This document shows positions 6,181 through 14,599 of a stretch of 14,599 bases of DNA, in pieces (the stretch's first letter is position 1; each line of letters starts with the position of its first letter). The stretch is from JBFKUL01 sp041635755 (GTDB taxonomy: Bacteria; Pseudomonadota; Gammaproteobacteria; Burkholderiales; SG8-39), in the NCBI GenBank assembly GCA_041635755.1, contig JBFKUL010000053.1, positions 1 to 14,599 on the forward strand, given 5' to 3'. The notes below the pieces were generated by a model that had not been told where the DNA came from, made no database searches, and was given only the letters and a program-made list of their open reading frames with translations. The translations under genes were made by a program, and so were the position numbers.

Positions 6181-7419
6181 TCATCGGCTTACCCTGTTTC
6201 GGCCGCCCTTCTTCGCGCGATAGAGCGCCTCGTCCGCGGCCTTCAGCACGAGTGACGGCGTGCCGAGCTTGCCGTCCTTTTCCGCCACCCCGATCGACAC
6301 CGTCACCGAGAGCGTCCTGCCGGGCCGGTGCACATGGCGGCGCCGGATGCCGCTCTCCGGATCCTTGGGGCGATCGTCGCTGCGCACTTCCATGGCGTAA
6401 TCCTCGATTGATTCGCGGATGCGCTCTAGGTGCGACTTTGCCTGCTTCAAGGTCCGATCGGCGAACAGCACCGCGAACTCCTCGCCGCCGTAGCGGAAGG
6501 CCTTGCCGCCGCCGCCGACCTCCGAGAGGCGCGCAGCGACCAGCTTGAGCACCTGGTCGCCGATGTCGTGCCCGTGCTTGTCGTTGAATTTCTTGAAGTG
6601 ATCGACGTCGACCATGGCGATAATGTAAGTGGGGCCGAGTGCGCGCAGGCGCTCATCGAGCGCGCGCCGCGCCGGCAACCCGGTGAGCTCGTCGTGGAAC
6701 GCCAGGCGGTGCGACTCCTGCAGCACCGAGATCAGCAGCACTGCGCCCGCCGCAGTCATGAAGATACTGAACGCGTCCGAAGCGCGTACCCACTCGCACG
6801 CGATGAAGAATGCCGTCACCGCGCCGACCATGCCGATGTCGAGCGGCGAGTGACGCGGCCAGGCCCGCGCCACCGCCGCGATGAACGCGGCGGCGAACAT
6901 CAGGCGCCCGACGAGCGGCGTCGGCGGCGAGCGCAGCAGCCAGTGATCGAGCACGTCGTACCATGCCGCTCCCAACAGGCCGCTGCGGCCCGCGGCAGCG
7001 ATCCAGGCCACCAGCAGCACCTCGATCGCGGCGAGCAGCAGCCAGCGGTAATTGTGGTGATGCGAGACACCGCGCTCGGGCAGCACGAGCGCGAGCAATA
7101 TGTTGAACGGCACCACCACCACCAGCGCGGTGTACACCGCCTTGGCGGCAAAGAGGCCGCCCTCGAGCTGAAGCACGAAGTGGTAGGCTGCATAGGCGGC
7201 CACCAGCGAAGCCGAAGCAACGAAGGCGCGTCCCCGGTTGAACCACAGGCTCACCGCCGCCGCGAGCAGGATCACCAGGCCTGGCCCGAGTGCGTGCAGG
7301 CCTTTGAGCTCCGGCGGCAACTTCCAGCCGATCGCCGCCACCAGCGCCGCGGCGACGAGGATCACCGCGGGGGCAAATGCCGGACGCAAAGTGGGTGGGA
7401 TGGCGAAGTTCAGCGTCAT
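6181..7419 (-). CDS. Membrane-bound GGDEF protein (probable diguanylate cyclase), no I-site
   Basis: The 412-residue protein has about six to seven hydrophobic helices in residues 17-235 forming an uncharacterised membrane sensor region with a HHH cluster at 120-122 (SHHHNYRW). A GGDEF domain follows at about 240-410: FHDELTGLPARRALDERL (241-258), the metal-binding D271 in MVDVDHFKKFNDKHGHDIGDQVL, and GGEEF at 311-315, then SVTVSIGVAE (371-380) and ADEALYRAKKGGRN. GGEEF is an active-type signature, so it likely makes c-di-GMP from two GTP. The RxxD inhibitory site normally found five residues before GGDEF is absent (the sequence there is VGGGGKAFRY), so feedback inhibition by product may be missing. 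The ATG at 7419-7417 overlaps the stop of a 12-codon mini-ORF as ATGA. No Shine-Dalgarno of its own is visible, so coupling is expected. Confidence 0.9.
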   Translation of the reverse strand: MTLNFAIPPTLRPAFAPAVILVAAALVAAIGWKLPPELKGLHALGPGLVILLAAAVSLWFNRGRAFVASASLVAAYAAYHFVLQLEGGLFAAKAVYTALVVVVPFNILLALVLPERGVSHHHNYRWLLLAAIEVLLVAWIAAAGRSGLLGAAWYDVLDHWLLRSPPTPLVGRLMFAAAFIAAVARAWPRHSPLDIGMVGAVTAFFIACEWVRASDAFSIFMTAAGAVLLISVLQESHRLAFHDELTGLPARRALDERLRALGPTYIIAMVDVDHFKKFNDKHGHDIGDQVLKLVAARLSEVGGGGKAFRYGGEEFAVLFADRTLKQAKSHLERIRESIEDYAMEVRSDDRPKDPESGIRRRHVHRPGRTLSVTVSIGVAEKDGKLGTPSLVLKAADEALYRAKKGGRNRVSR

Positions 7420-7454
7420 GCGGCGCTTCGCGGGTCGATCGGCGAACGCGTCAT
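7416..7454 (-). CDS. 12-codon mini-ORF bridging the MFS and GGDEF genes (possible coupling peptide)
   Basis: Reading leftwards, an ATG at 7454-7452 overlaps the MFS stop as ATGA and opens a frame MTRSPIDPRSAA, whose TGA (7418-7416) overlaps the ATG of the GGDEF gene, again as ATGA. A strong Shine-Dalgarno GGAGG sits at 7463-7459, four nt before the ATG. The GGDEF gene has no obvious ribosome binding site of its own. The peptide may therefore exist only to deliver ribosomes to the next start. The geometry is directly visible; function as a relay is inferred. An alternative is that the GGAGG only serves reinitiation after the MFS stop. Confidence 0.45.
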   Translation of the reverse strand: MTRSPIDPRSAA

Positions 7455-8652
7455 GCTTCCTCCGGCGGTTTGATGCGCCGAAACGCGCGCCACAGTAGCA
7501 GATCGTAGGTGATCTTGATGAGCGCGCCCGCGACCAGGGGCGCCCACAGCGCGCCGGCCTGGAAGGCGAGCCCGGCGAGCGCCGGCGCGACCATGCGGCC
7601 GCTCGCCCGACCGAGCTGCGTCATGCCCGAGGCGTAGGCGCGCTGCCAGGGCGGCACGATCGCCATCAGGTAGGACTGGCGCGTCGGCACGTCCATCTCG
7701 GAGAGGCCTTCGCGCACGATGAACAGCGCCGCCGCCACCTCGAAGCTCGGGGCAATCGGCAACGTGAGCAGCAGAAAGCCCGAGGGCATATGCGTGAACA
7801 CCATGGTGTTCACCAGGCCGATGCGCCGCGCGAGCCACGCTGCGCCGAAATGCGACAGCACGGTCATGGTGCGCGCGGCGAGAAACAGCGCCGCGAGCGC
7901 GCTCTCCGATACGCCGAAGCGCAGATACAGGAACCACGCGATCAGCGCCGAGCCGATGAATCCGCCGCCGAAGGAGTCCATCGCAGAGAGCAGCGTGAAG
8001 TTGCGCACGGCGTGGCGCGTGCGCGGATCGGCGACATAACCGGTCGGCAGCGCGCCGCGCTCGGTCGCGGTGGAAAGCCGGGCGTAAAGGAGCGCCACCG
8101 CGACGAACAGCAGCGCGTAAAAGTACACGGTCGCGTCGTAGGCGCGCAGCTCCTCGGCACCGAACTGCTCGCGCAGCAGCTCGGGCAGCGCGGCGAGCAG
8201 CGCGCCGGCCGCGCCGCCGACGTCCTGCAGCGCGTTGTACCAGGCGAACACTTGCGTACGTTGAGCATCCGGCGCGGTCCCGGGCAAGATCGCCGCCTCG
8301 AGCGCCTGCGCCGCGCCGCGGTCGGTGCCTTGCGTGTTGAGCATGCCGAGAAACACCGCGAGCGCGAGCGCCGACGGCGCGTCGAGCAACGCAAGGCTCA
8401 CGCCTCCGCCCGCGGCGAGCAATGCCAATCCGATGAGACTCCTGCGCCGGCCGACGCGGTCGGCGAGGAACGTGCCGTAGGCGGTGCCCGCCGCGACGCC
8501 CGCCAGCCCGGCGCTCAGCAGGAGACCGATCTGCGCCTCGGCAAAGCCGCGCTTGGCCAGGTACACCGCCGCGAGCACGCTGATCGCTCCGGCGGCGAAA
8601 CCGCGCAACACCGCGGCGGCGTAGATCAGGTGGCGATCGGTCCTCGCGTCGC

Positions 8653-8656
<4 letters not shown>
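7451..8656 (-). CDS. MFS transporter, substrate unknown
   Basis: The 401-residue protein shows the 12-helix layout of the major facilitator superfamily with two halves. A motif-A-like loop, GTFLADRVGRRRSLIG, at residues 61-76 lies between helices 2 and 3. A central hydrophilic loop of about 25 residues lies near 205-230 (RLSTATERGALPTGYVADPRTRH), and C-terminal helices resume at SAMDSFGGGF. A DVPTRQSYLMAIVPP stretch sits between late helices. Nothing in the sequence gives the substrate or direction of transport. The GTG start at 8656-8654 overlaps the parC stop (GTGA). No Shine-Dalgarno is visible, so translation probably depends on ribosomes leaving parC. Its stop overlaps the mini-ORF start as ATGA. 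Confidence 0.88.
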
Positions 8657-10956
<2,300 letters not shown>

Positions 10957-10958
10957 CG

Positions 10959-11198
10959 CTAGTCAAAAAGTGAAAGCTGCTTGTCCGCCATCGCCACCGC
11001 GAGCTCGACTGCGCTCTTGGCGCGCTCGAGCGTGTCGACGTGGCCGCGCTTGCCGGCGGCCTCCCAGTCGTACCGACCCTGCGCCACCAGCGTCACCTTT
11101 CCGAGCTTCTGCTTGCCGAGCCAATAGGCATGGCCCATGTAGCCGCGCTCCCAGAACGGCTTTTGCCGCTGCTTTGTTTTCTTCTTCATGACCGGCAT
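10959..11198 (-). CDS. Small basic protein of unknown function with C-terminal QLSLF clamp-like motif
   Basis: The 79-residue protein starts at ATG 11198-11196, with a strong GGAGG 5 nt upstream (11208-11204). It has a basic N-terminus (MPVMKKKTKQRQK), a middle WERGYMGHAYWLGKQKLGKVTL (residues 16-37, shown here in part), a region VAQGRYDWEAAGKRGHVDTL resembling a small beta-rich domain, and a short helix ERAKSAVELAVAMA. It ends KQLSLFD. QLSLF equals the beta-sliding-clamp binding consensus QL(S/D)LF known from proteins such as UmuC (QLNLF) and polymerase II (QLGLF). No signal peptide or membrane helix. I have no named family; a comparable gene between parE and parC in related bacteria is plausible but unverified. 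The stop lies 2 nt before parC. The gap to parE is 98 nt. It is expressed most likely with topoisomerase IV. Confidence 0.75.
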   Translation of the reverse strand: MPVMKKKTKQRQKPFWERGYMGHAYWLGKQKLGKVTLVAQGRYDWEAAGKRGHVDTLERAKSAVELAVAMADKQLSLFD

Positions 11199-11273
11199 GT
11201 GCACCTCCGCGCCGCGGCGCCACGGCGCTTCAAGCGCGCACGCGCACCGCAATGGAAACCCCCACCCGACCGC

Positions 11274-11297
11274 GGTAAAACCGGGTCTGTCCCCGAT
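11274..11297. repeat. Hairpin-forming GGGTCTGTCCCC element just after parE
   Basis: The sequence GGGTCTGTCCC (11283-11293) is an inverted repeat with a TCTGT loop, preceded by a run of A residues (AAAA at 11277-11280), and lies 3 nt after the parE stop. It could be an mRNA 3' hairpin of parE. It also looks like the GGGGACAGACCC motif I remember as a repeated element in some betaproteobacterial genomes beside REP-associated transposases. A second small inverted repeat, GCGCTT-C-AAGCGC, lies at 11225-11237. Confidence 0.35.
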
Positions 11298-13273
11298 CAG
11301 ACATCGGCCTCCACGGTTTTCCAGTGCTCCCGCATCCAGTTGCGACGCCCTTCGGCTTCGCCGGAATCCATCAGCAGCTCGAACACGCCGCGCGCCTTGG
11401 CGAGCTGCGCCGGGTCGAGCTGCATCTGGATCAGGCGCCGCGTGTCCGGATTCATGGTCGTCTCCCAGAGCTGCTCGGGGCTCATTTCGCCCAGGCCCTT
11501 GAAGCGCGAGATGTCCCAGGCGCCGTCGCGCACCTTTTCTTTCTTCAGCACCGCAACGGCCTCTTCAAGCTCCTCGTCGTCAAGGCAGTAGATGCGCCGC
11601 GCCGGCTTGCCTTTTCCCTGCCCCGGCACCTCGACCTTGAACAGCGGCGGCTGGGCGACGAACACGCGGCCGGCCTCGACCAGCCTCGGGCAGTGCATGA
11701 AGAAGAACGTCAGCAGCAGCGCCTGAATGTGGCCGCCGTCGACGTCCGCGTCGGTCATCAGGATGATCTTGCCGTAGCGCAGCCCCGTCAGATCCGCCGC
11801 ATCGGACGAGCCGTGCGGATCGACGCCGATCGCGGTGGCGATCGCCTGCAGCTCCTTGTTGGCGAGCACGGTGCGCGCGTCCTTCGACATGGTGTTGAGC
11901 ACCTTGCCGCGCAACGGCAGGATCGCCTGGGTCTCCTTGTCGCGCGCCTCCTTGGCGCTGCCGCCCGCCGAGTCGCCCTCGACGAGGAACAGCTCGTTGC
12001 GCGTAATGTCGCCCGCGGCGCAATCGACCAGCTTGCCCGGCAGCGTCGCGACGCCGGAGGACTTCTTGCGCTCGTACTTCTTGCCCTTGGCCAGCCGGTT
12101 ATTGGCCTGCTCGAGCGCGAGCTCGACGATCTTGCGACCCTCGTCGGGATGCTGGTTGAGCCAGAGCTCGAAGCCGTCGCGCACGCAAAGGTCGAGCAGC
12201 TTCGCGGCGTGGCGCGTCGTGAGCTTCTCCTTGGTCTGGCCGTGGAACTGCGTGCGCACGATCCTCGCCGAGAGCGTGAAGCAGGCGCGGCCCCAGACGT
12301 CCTCGGCGATCAGCTTCACGCCCTTGAGCGTAAGCCCCCGCGTATCCATGAAGGCGCGCACCGCATCGAAGATGCCGTTCCTGAAGCCCGCCTCGTGAGT
12401 GCCGCCCGAGCGCGTCGGGATGAGATTCACATGGCTGTCGGCAAAGGTCTCGCCTTCGCTCACCCAGCCCACGGCCCACGACGCACCCTCGCCGGCCATG
12501 ATCTCGCCGAGCTCGGCGGCTTCTTTTTCTCCGACGGTGCGCTCGCCGGTCCACAACGGCGCCACCAGCTCGCGTCCCTGCAGCATGAACTCGAAGTACT
12601 GCTGCATGCCGCGCTCGAAGCGCCAGGTCTTCTTCTCCTTGCCTTCGACGTTCAGCACCATCGTCAGGCCCGGCAGCAGATAGGCCTTGGAGCGAATCAG
12701 GTGCTCGAGCTCCTGCATCGGGATCGAGGGCGAGTCGAAGTACTTCGGATCGGGCCACAGGCGCACCGTGGTGCCGCTCCTGCGCCCTTCCTTCGCCTTC
12801 TCGCTCTTGAGCTTCTGCGCCAGCTCGCCGCCGGCAAAAGCCATGCTGTGCTTCTGGCCGTTGCGATACACGGCGACCTCGAGGCGTTTGGACAGCGCGT
12901 TGGAAACCGCGACGCCCACGCCGTGCAGGCCGCCCGAGATGTGATACACCGCTTCGCCGGATTTCTCGAACTTGCCGCCCGCGTGCAGCATGCTGAAGGC
13001 GACTTCCACGGCGGGCTTCTTCTCCACCGGATGCATGTCGACCGGGATGCCGCGCCCCTCGTCATCGATCTCGACCGAGCCGTCCTTGTATACGCTGACC
13101 GTGATCTTCTTGCCGAAGCCGGCAAGCGCCTCGTCGACGGCGTTGTCGATCACCTCCTGCACGACGTGCAGCGGGTGGATCGTGTGCGTGTACATCCCCG
13201 GCATCCGGCGCACGGGCTCGAGCCCTTTGAGCGCCTGGATCGCCGATGCGTCGTAAGCCTGCTGTTTGGCCAT
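11297..13273 (-). CDS. parE: DNA topoisomerase IV subunit B
   Basis: The 658-residue ATPase subunit of topoisomerase IV fits ParE rather than the longer GyrB, whose large insertion it lacks. The GHKL ATPase domain (about 1-220) shows QEVIDNAVDEA (39-49) with the Mg-binding N44 and general base E40, DDEGRGIP (70-77) for adenine binding, GGLHGVG (114-120) and the QTK loop (346-348). The Toprim region contains EGDSAGGS (432-439) and DADVDGGH (508-515), the acidic metal site. The C-terminal part has ISRFKGLGEM. The start at 13273-13271 has AGGA 8 nt upstream. It is the first gene of the large minus-strand block and has a 98-nt gap before the small gene, with a hairpin after its stop. The quinolone-relevant loop EGDSAGGS is intact. 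Function follows from the family. Confidence 0.95.
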   Translation of the reverse strand: MAKQQAYDASAIQALKGLEPVRRMPGMYTHTIHPLHVVQEVIDNAVDEALAGFGKKITVSVYKDGSVEIDDEGRGIPVDMHPVEKKPAVEVAFSMLHAGGKFEKSGEAVYHISGGLHGVGVAVSNALSKRLEVAVYRNGQKHSMAFAGGELAQKLKSEKAKEGRRSGTTVRLWPDPKYFDSPSIPMQELEHLIRSKAYLLPGLTMVLNVEGKEKKTWRFERGMQQYFEFMLQGRELVAPLWTGERTVGEKEAAELGEIMAGEGASWAVGWVSEGETFADSHVNLIPTRSGGTHEAGFRNGIFDAVRAFMDTRGLTLKGVKLIAEDVWGRACFTLSARIVRTQFHGQTKEKLTTRHAAKLLDLCVRDGFELWLNQHPDEGRKIVELALEQANNRLAKGKKYERKKSSGVATLPGKLVDCAAGDITRNELFLVEGDSAGGSAKEARDKETQAILPLRGKVLNTMSKDARTVLANKELQAIATAIGVDPHGSSDAADLTGLRYGKIILMTDADVDGGHIQALLLTFFFMHCPRLVEAGRVFVAQPPLFKVEVPGQGKGKPARRIYCLDDEELEEAVAVLKKEKVRDGAWDISRFKGLGEMSPEQLWETTMNPDTRRLIQMQLDPAQLAKARGVFELLMDSGEAEGRRNWMREHWKTVEADV

Positions 13274-13340
13274 CTCCCCGGTCCTGAACCGCCAAAGCGA
13301 ACGCTAAACGTTGGGGTTTGCACGCGGCAAACCACAACAT

Positions 13341-13346
13341 ATTGTA
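13341..13346 (-). promoter_or_regulatory. Candidate -10 element (TACAAT) of parE
   Basis: On the minus strand TACAAT occurs about 70 nt before the parE start within a small inverted repeat (ACAA-CATA-TTGT). It matches the -10 consensus at 5 of 6 positions, but no good -35 box lies 16-18 bp upstream, and no other promoter is better. The mRNA would have a leader of about 60 nt. Confidence 0.3.
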
Positions 13347-13728
13347 GTCTCGTGCGGGGCGGGCCGCGCGCGGGCACGCCGACGGGCCGCCTCGGCGCTC
13401 CTCCGGCGCCGGTCCGACGCCTGGATGGCGGGCACTGCCACCGGCGGCCAGGGAGCGCGGCGGCGCGCCCCTACGCACATGCATGACCGGGCAAGCCGGT
13501 GTGCGGACCGGTGCCGCAGCGCGCGACCCGAGCCGCGTATTGCGTGCGGCCCAGCCGCCTCGCGGTTAGCTCTCCGGCACTAACGGTGCGGAATTTGCGC
13601 TCGAAACCTGAGCCCGTCTCTTAGAAGCACCAGCGAACCCCTTGCCGGCAATGACATTCGCGCGCGGCGTGAATCGTAAATTTCGGTCAGAAAGCTTCGC
13701 AAAATTGCGCTGCCTGCACATTTGTTGA

Positions 13729-13767
13729 CGCGCAGAGAGACGCACGCTGGTTCGTTGCGCGATTTTT
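13729..13767 (+). terminator. Terminator-like hairpin with T-run upstream of the PAS-GGDEF gene
   Basis: CGCGCA (13729-13734) can pair with TGCGCG (13756-13761); ACG/CGT inside extends the stem after a 5-nt bulge. An A and five T follow directly (13762-13767), as in intrinsic terminators. No gene lies upstream on this strand, so it might end an unannotated small RNA or act as a leader attenuator. Bulge and long loop weaken the call. Confidence 0.35.
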
Positions 13768-13820
13768 ACACCACTTTTTCAACACGCTAGCAACGGAGTC
13801 GATTAGATTACGTTTCACTC

Positions 13821-14599
13821 ATGCAATCAGACCTCGCCGCCGCGGCCCTCGCCGGACTCGCCAAGCGCCGCGTATTGGCGGTGGCTGTGCTGCGCCACGC
13901 GCGGGTAGCCTGGGCCAGTCCCGCGCTGCTCGCCATGTTCGGGCTCGAACCCGACGCGGCCACCGGCAAGCGGTTCCTCGACTTGGTGGCGGCCGACGAC
14001 CGCGAAACGCTCGCCGGGGTGCTCGACGAGACGCCCGGCGCAGAGGCGCCGCCCACCGGCTTTCGGGGCATGCGCGCCGACGGCAGCCTGTTCGAGGGCG
14101 AGCTCACCAGCTCCGCGTTCGACCTGCCGGGGGGTGCTGGCGCGGTGATCACGGTCAGCGACGTCACCGAGCAGCGCCGCGCCCAGACCCAGCTTTCCTA
14201 CCTCGCGTTCCGCGACGCGCTGACCGAGCTGCCCAACCGGGCGCTGTTCTTCGACCGCCTGCGTCAGGCGCTGGTCGACGCGCGCCGCCACAGTAGCGCG
14301 TTCGCCGTTCTGGTCGGCGACCTGGACGGGTTCAAGCACGTCAACGACCGGCATGGCCACGAGACTGGGGACGCGCTGCTGCAGGTTGCGGCCAAGCGCC
14401 TGCGCGCCGCCACGCGCGAGGGCGACACGGTGGCGCGCATCGGCGGCGATGAATTCTCCGCCATCCTGGCGCGGGCTGCGAGCATTGAGGACGCGGCGAT
14501 CGTGGCCAAGCGCATGGTGCGGGCATTCAACGCGCCGGTGGTCGTGGGAGGGCAGTCCTGCCAGGTCGGCATCAGCATCGGCATCGCGCTCTACCCCGC
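13821..14599 (+). CDS. PAS-GGDEF protein (probable diguanylate cyclase), cut by right edge
   Basis: The first 259 residues are visible and no stop is reached. A PAS-like domain covers about residues 15-115: FGLEPDAATGKRFLDLV, then ADGSLFEGELTSSAF, ending in the typical ITVSDVTEQRRAQTQL linker. The GGDEF domain follows from about 127: YLAFRDALTELPNRALFFDRL (Glu replaces the usual Gly in LTGLPNR), the metal-binding D167/D169 in VGDLDGFKHVNDRHGHETGD, and GGDEF at 208-212, then SIGIALYP at the edge. The inhibitory I-site RxxD is present as R199-E-G-D202. It is therefore likely an active cyclase with product feedback, possibly followed by an EAL domain beyond the window, as often seen for this layout. 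No Shine-Dalgarno is visible near the ATG; an in-frame stop at 13788-13790 excludes a longer start. GGAG at 13795-13798 is too distant. Confidence 0.88.
   Translation, partial: MQSDLAAAALAGLAKRRVLAVAVLRHARVAWASPALLAMFGLEPDAATGKRFLDLVAADDRETLAGVLDETPGAEAPPTGFRGMRADGSLFEGELTSSAFDLPGGAGAVITVSDVTEQRRAQTQLSYLAFRDALTELPNRALFFDRLRQALVDARRHSSAFAVLVGDLDGFKHVNDRHGHETGDALLQVAAKRLRAATREGDTVARIGGDEFSAILARAASIEDAAIVAKRMVRAFNAPVVVGGQSCQVGISIGIALYP

Larger units (their letters stand above)
13274..13820. other. 547-nt intergenic region between parE and the PAS-GGDEF gene
   Basis: The two flanking genes run apart. Positions 13350-13600 are very GC-rich with no frame that looks like a protein and no match I know. 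From about 13610 composition shifts toward A+T with several T-runs. That part holds an inverted repeat CGCAA-AA-TTGCG (13698-13709), a TTGACG (13725-13730) and a terminator-like hairpin followed by TTTTT (13729-13767). No tRNA or known riboswitch pattern was seen. Confidence 0.6.

Noticed and set aside
11297..13273. Calling the ATPase subunit gene gyrB and its partner gyrA
   Set aside because: Length of 658 residues without the large GyrB insertion and direct linkage to a ParC-like gene favour topoisomerase IV.
11324..13486. A 720-codon open frame on the plus strand antisense to parE
   Set aside because: It mirrors parE, is rich in Arg, Ala, Leu and His, has no domain, and is explained by GC-rich third positions that remove stops from the opposite strand.
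13311..13583. A 90-codon frame in the intergenic region on the plus strand
   Set aside because: No ribosome binding site, Arg/Ala-rich composition and no recognisable motif; it overlaps the probable parE promoter.
13745..13765. GGTTCG as a tRNA T-loop
   Set aside because: No acceptor or anticodon stem can be placed around it and the T-loop continuation does not fit.

Overview
The window looks like chromosomal DNA of a high-GC betaproteobacterium, probably a Burkholderiales- or Rhodocyclales-like environmental lineage. This rests on very GC-rich third codon positions, betaproteobacterial-style ParC and ParE proteins, and LemA, SPOR and GGDEF proteins of proteobacterial type. The lineage is inferred from remembered family resemblance; no search was run. 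No rRNA, tRNA, CRISPR array, IS element, prophage or plasmid gene was seen.

Layout. (1) 1-2442, minus strand: a tightly overlapping operon lemA > DUF2207 membrane protein > a DUF1499-like membrane protein that runs off the left edge. (2) 2443-2645: a divergent intergenic region with a perfect FNR/CRP-type inverted repeat (TTGAC-N4-GTCAA). (3) 2646-3945, plus strand: a CBS-CBS-BON protein and a hemerythrin-domain protein. (4) 3935-4501, minus strand: a conserved protein of unknown function whose end overlaps the hemerythrin gene. (5) 4563-5305, plus strand: a DUF488 protein whose stop overlaps the start of a 45-residue putative lipoprotein. (6) 5313-13273, minus strand: an 8-kb co-directional block, parE > 79-residue small protein > parC > MFS transporter > 12-codon mini-ORF > membrane GGDEF protein > SPOR-domain protein. 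Most of its junctions are overlaps or very short gaps. (7) 13274-13820: a 547-nt region without a convincing gene, GC-rich on the left and clearly more AT-rich on the right. (8) 13821-14599, plus strand: the N-terminal part of a PAS-GGDEF protein cut by the right edge.

How the genes fit together. The backbone is topoisomerase IV (ParE2-ParC2), which decatenates replicated chromosomes. It shares an apparent transcription unit with a small basic protein ending in an exact beta-sliding-clamp binding pentapeptide (QLSLF). ParC itself starts with a related TLDLF sequence. Downstream in the same unit are a c-di-GMP synthase-like protein and a septal-peptidoglycan-binding SPOR protein, so chromosome separation, second-messenger signalling and cell-envelope functions may be co-expressed. 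The CBS-BON and hemerythrin pair behind an FNR-like box suggests an oxygen- or redox-responsive module.

The most interesting points are the clamp-motif microprotein inside the topoisomerase IV operon, the mini-ORF relay between the MFS and GGDEF genes, the FNR-like box, and the contrast between a GGDEF protein without an inhibitory I-site in the operon and one with an I-site next to it.
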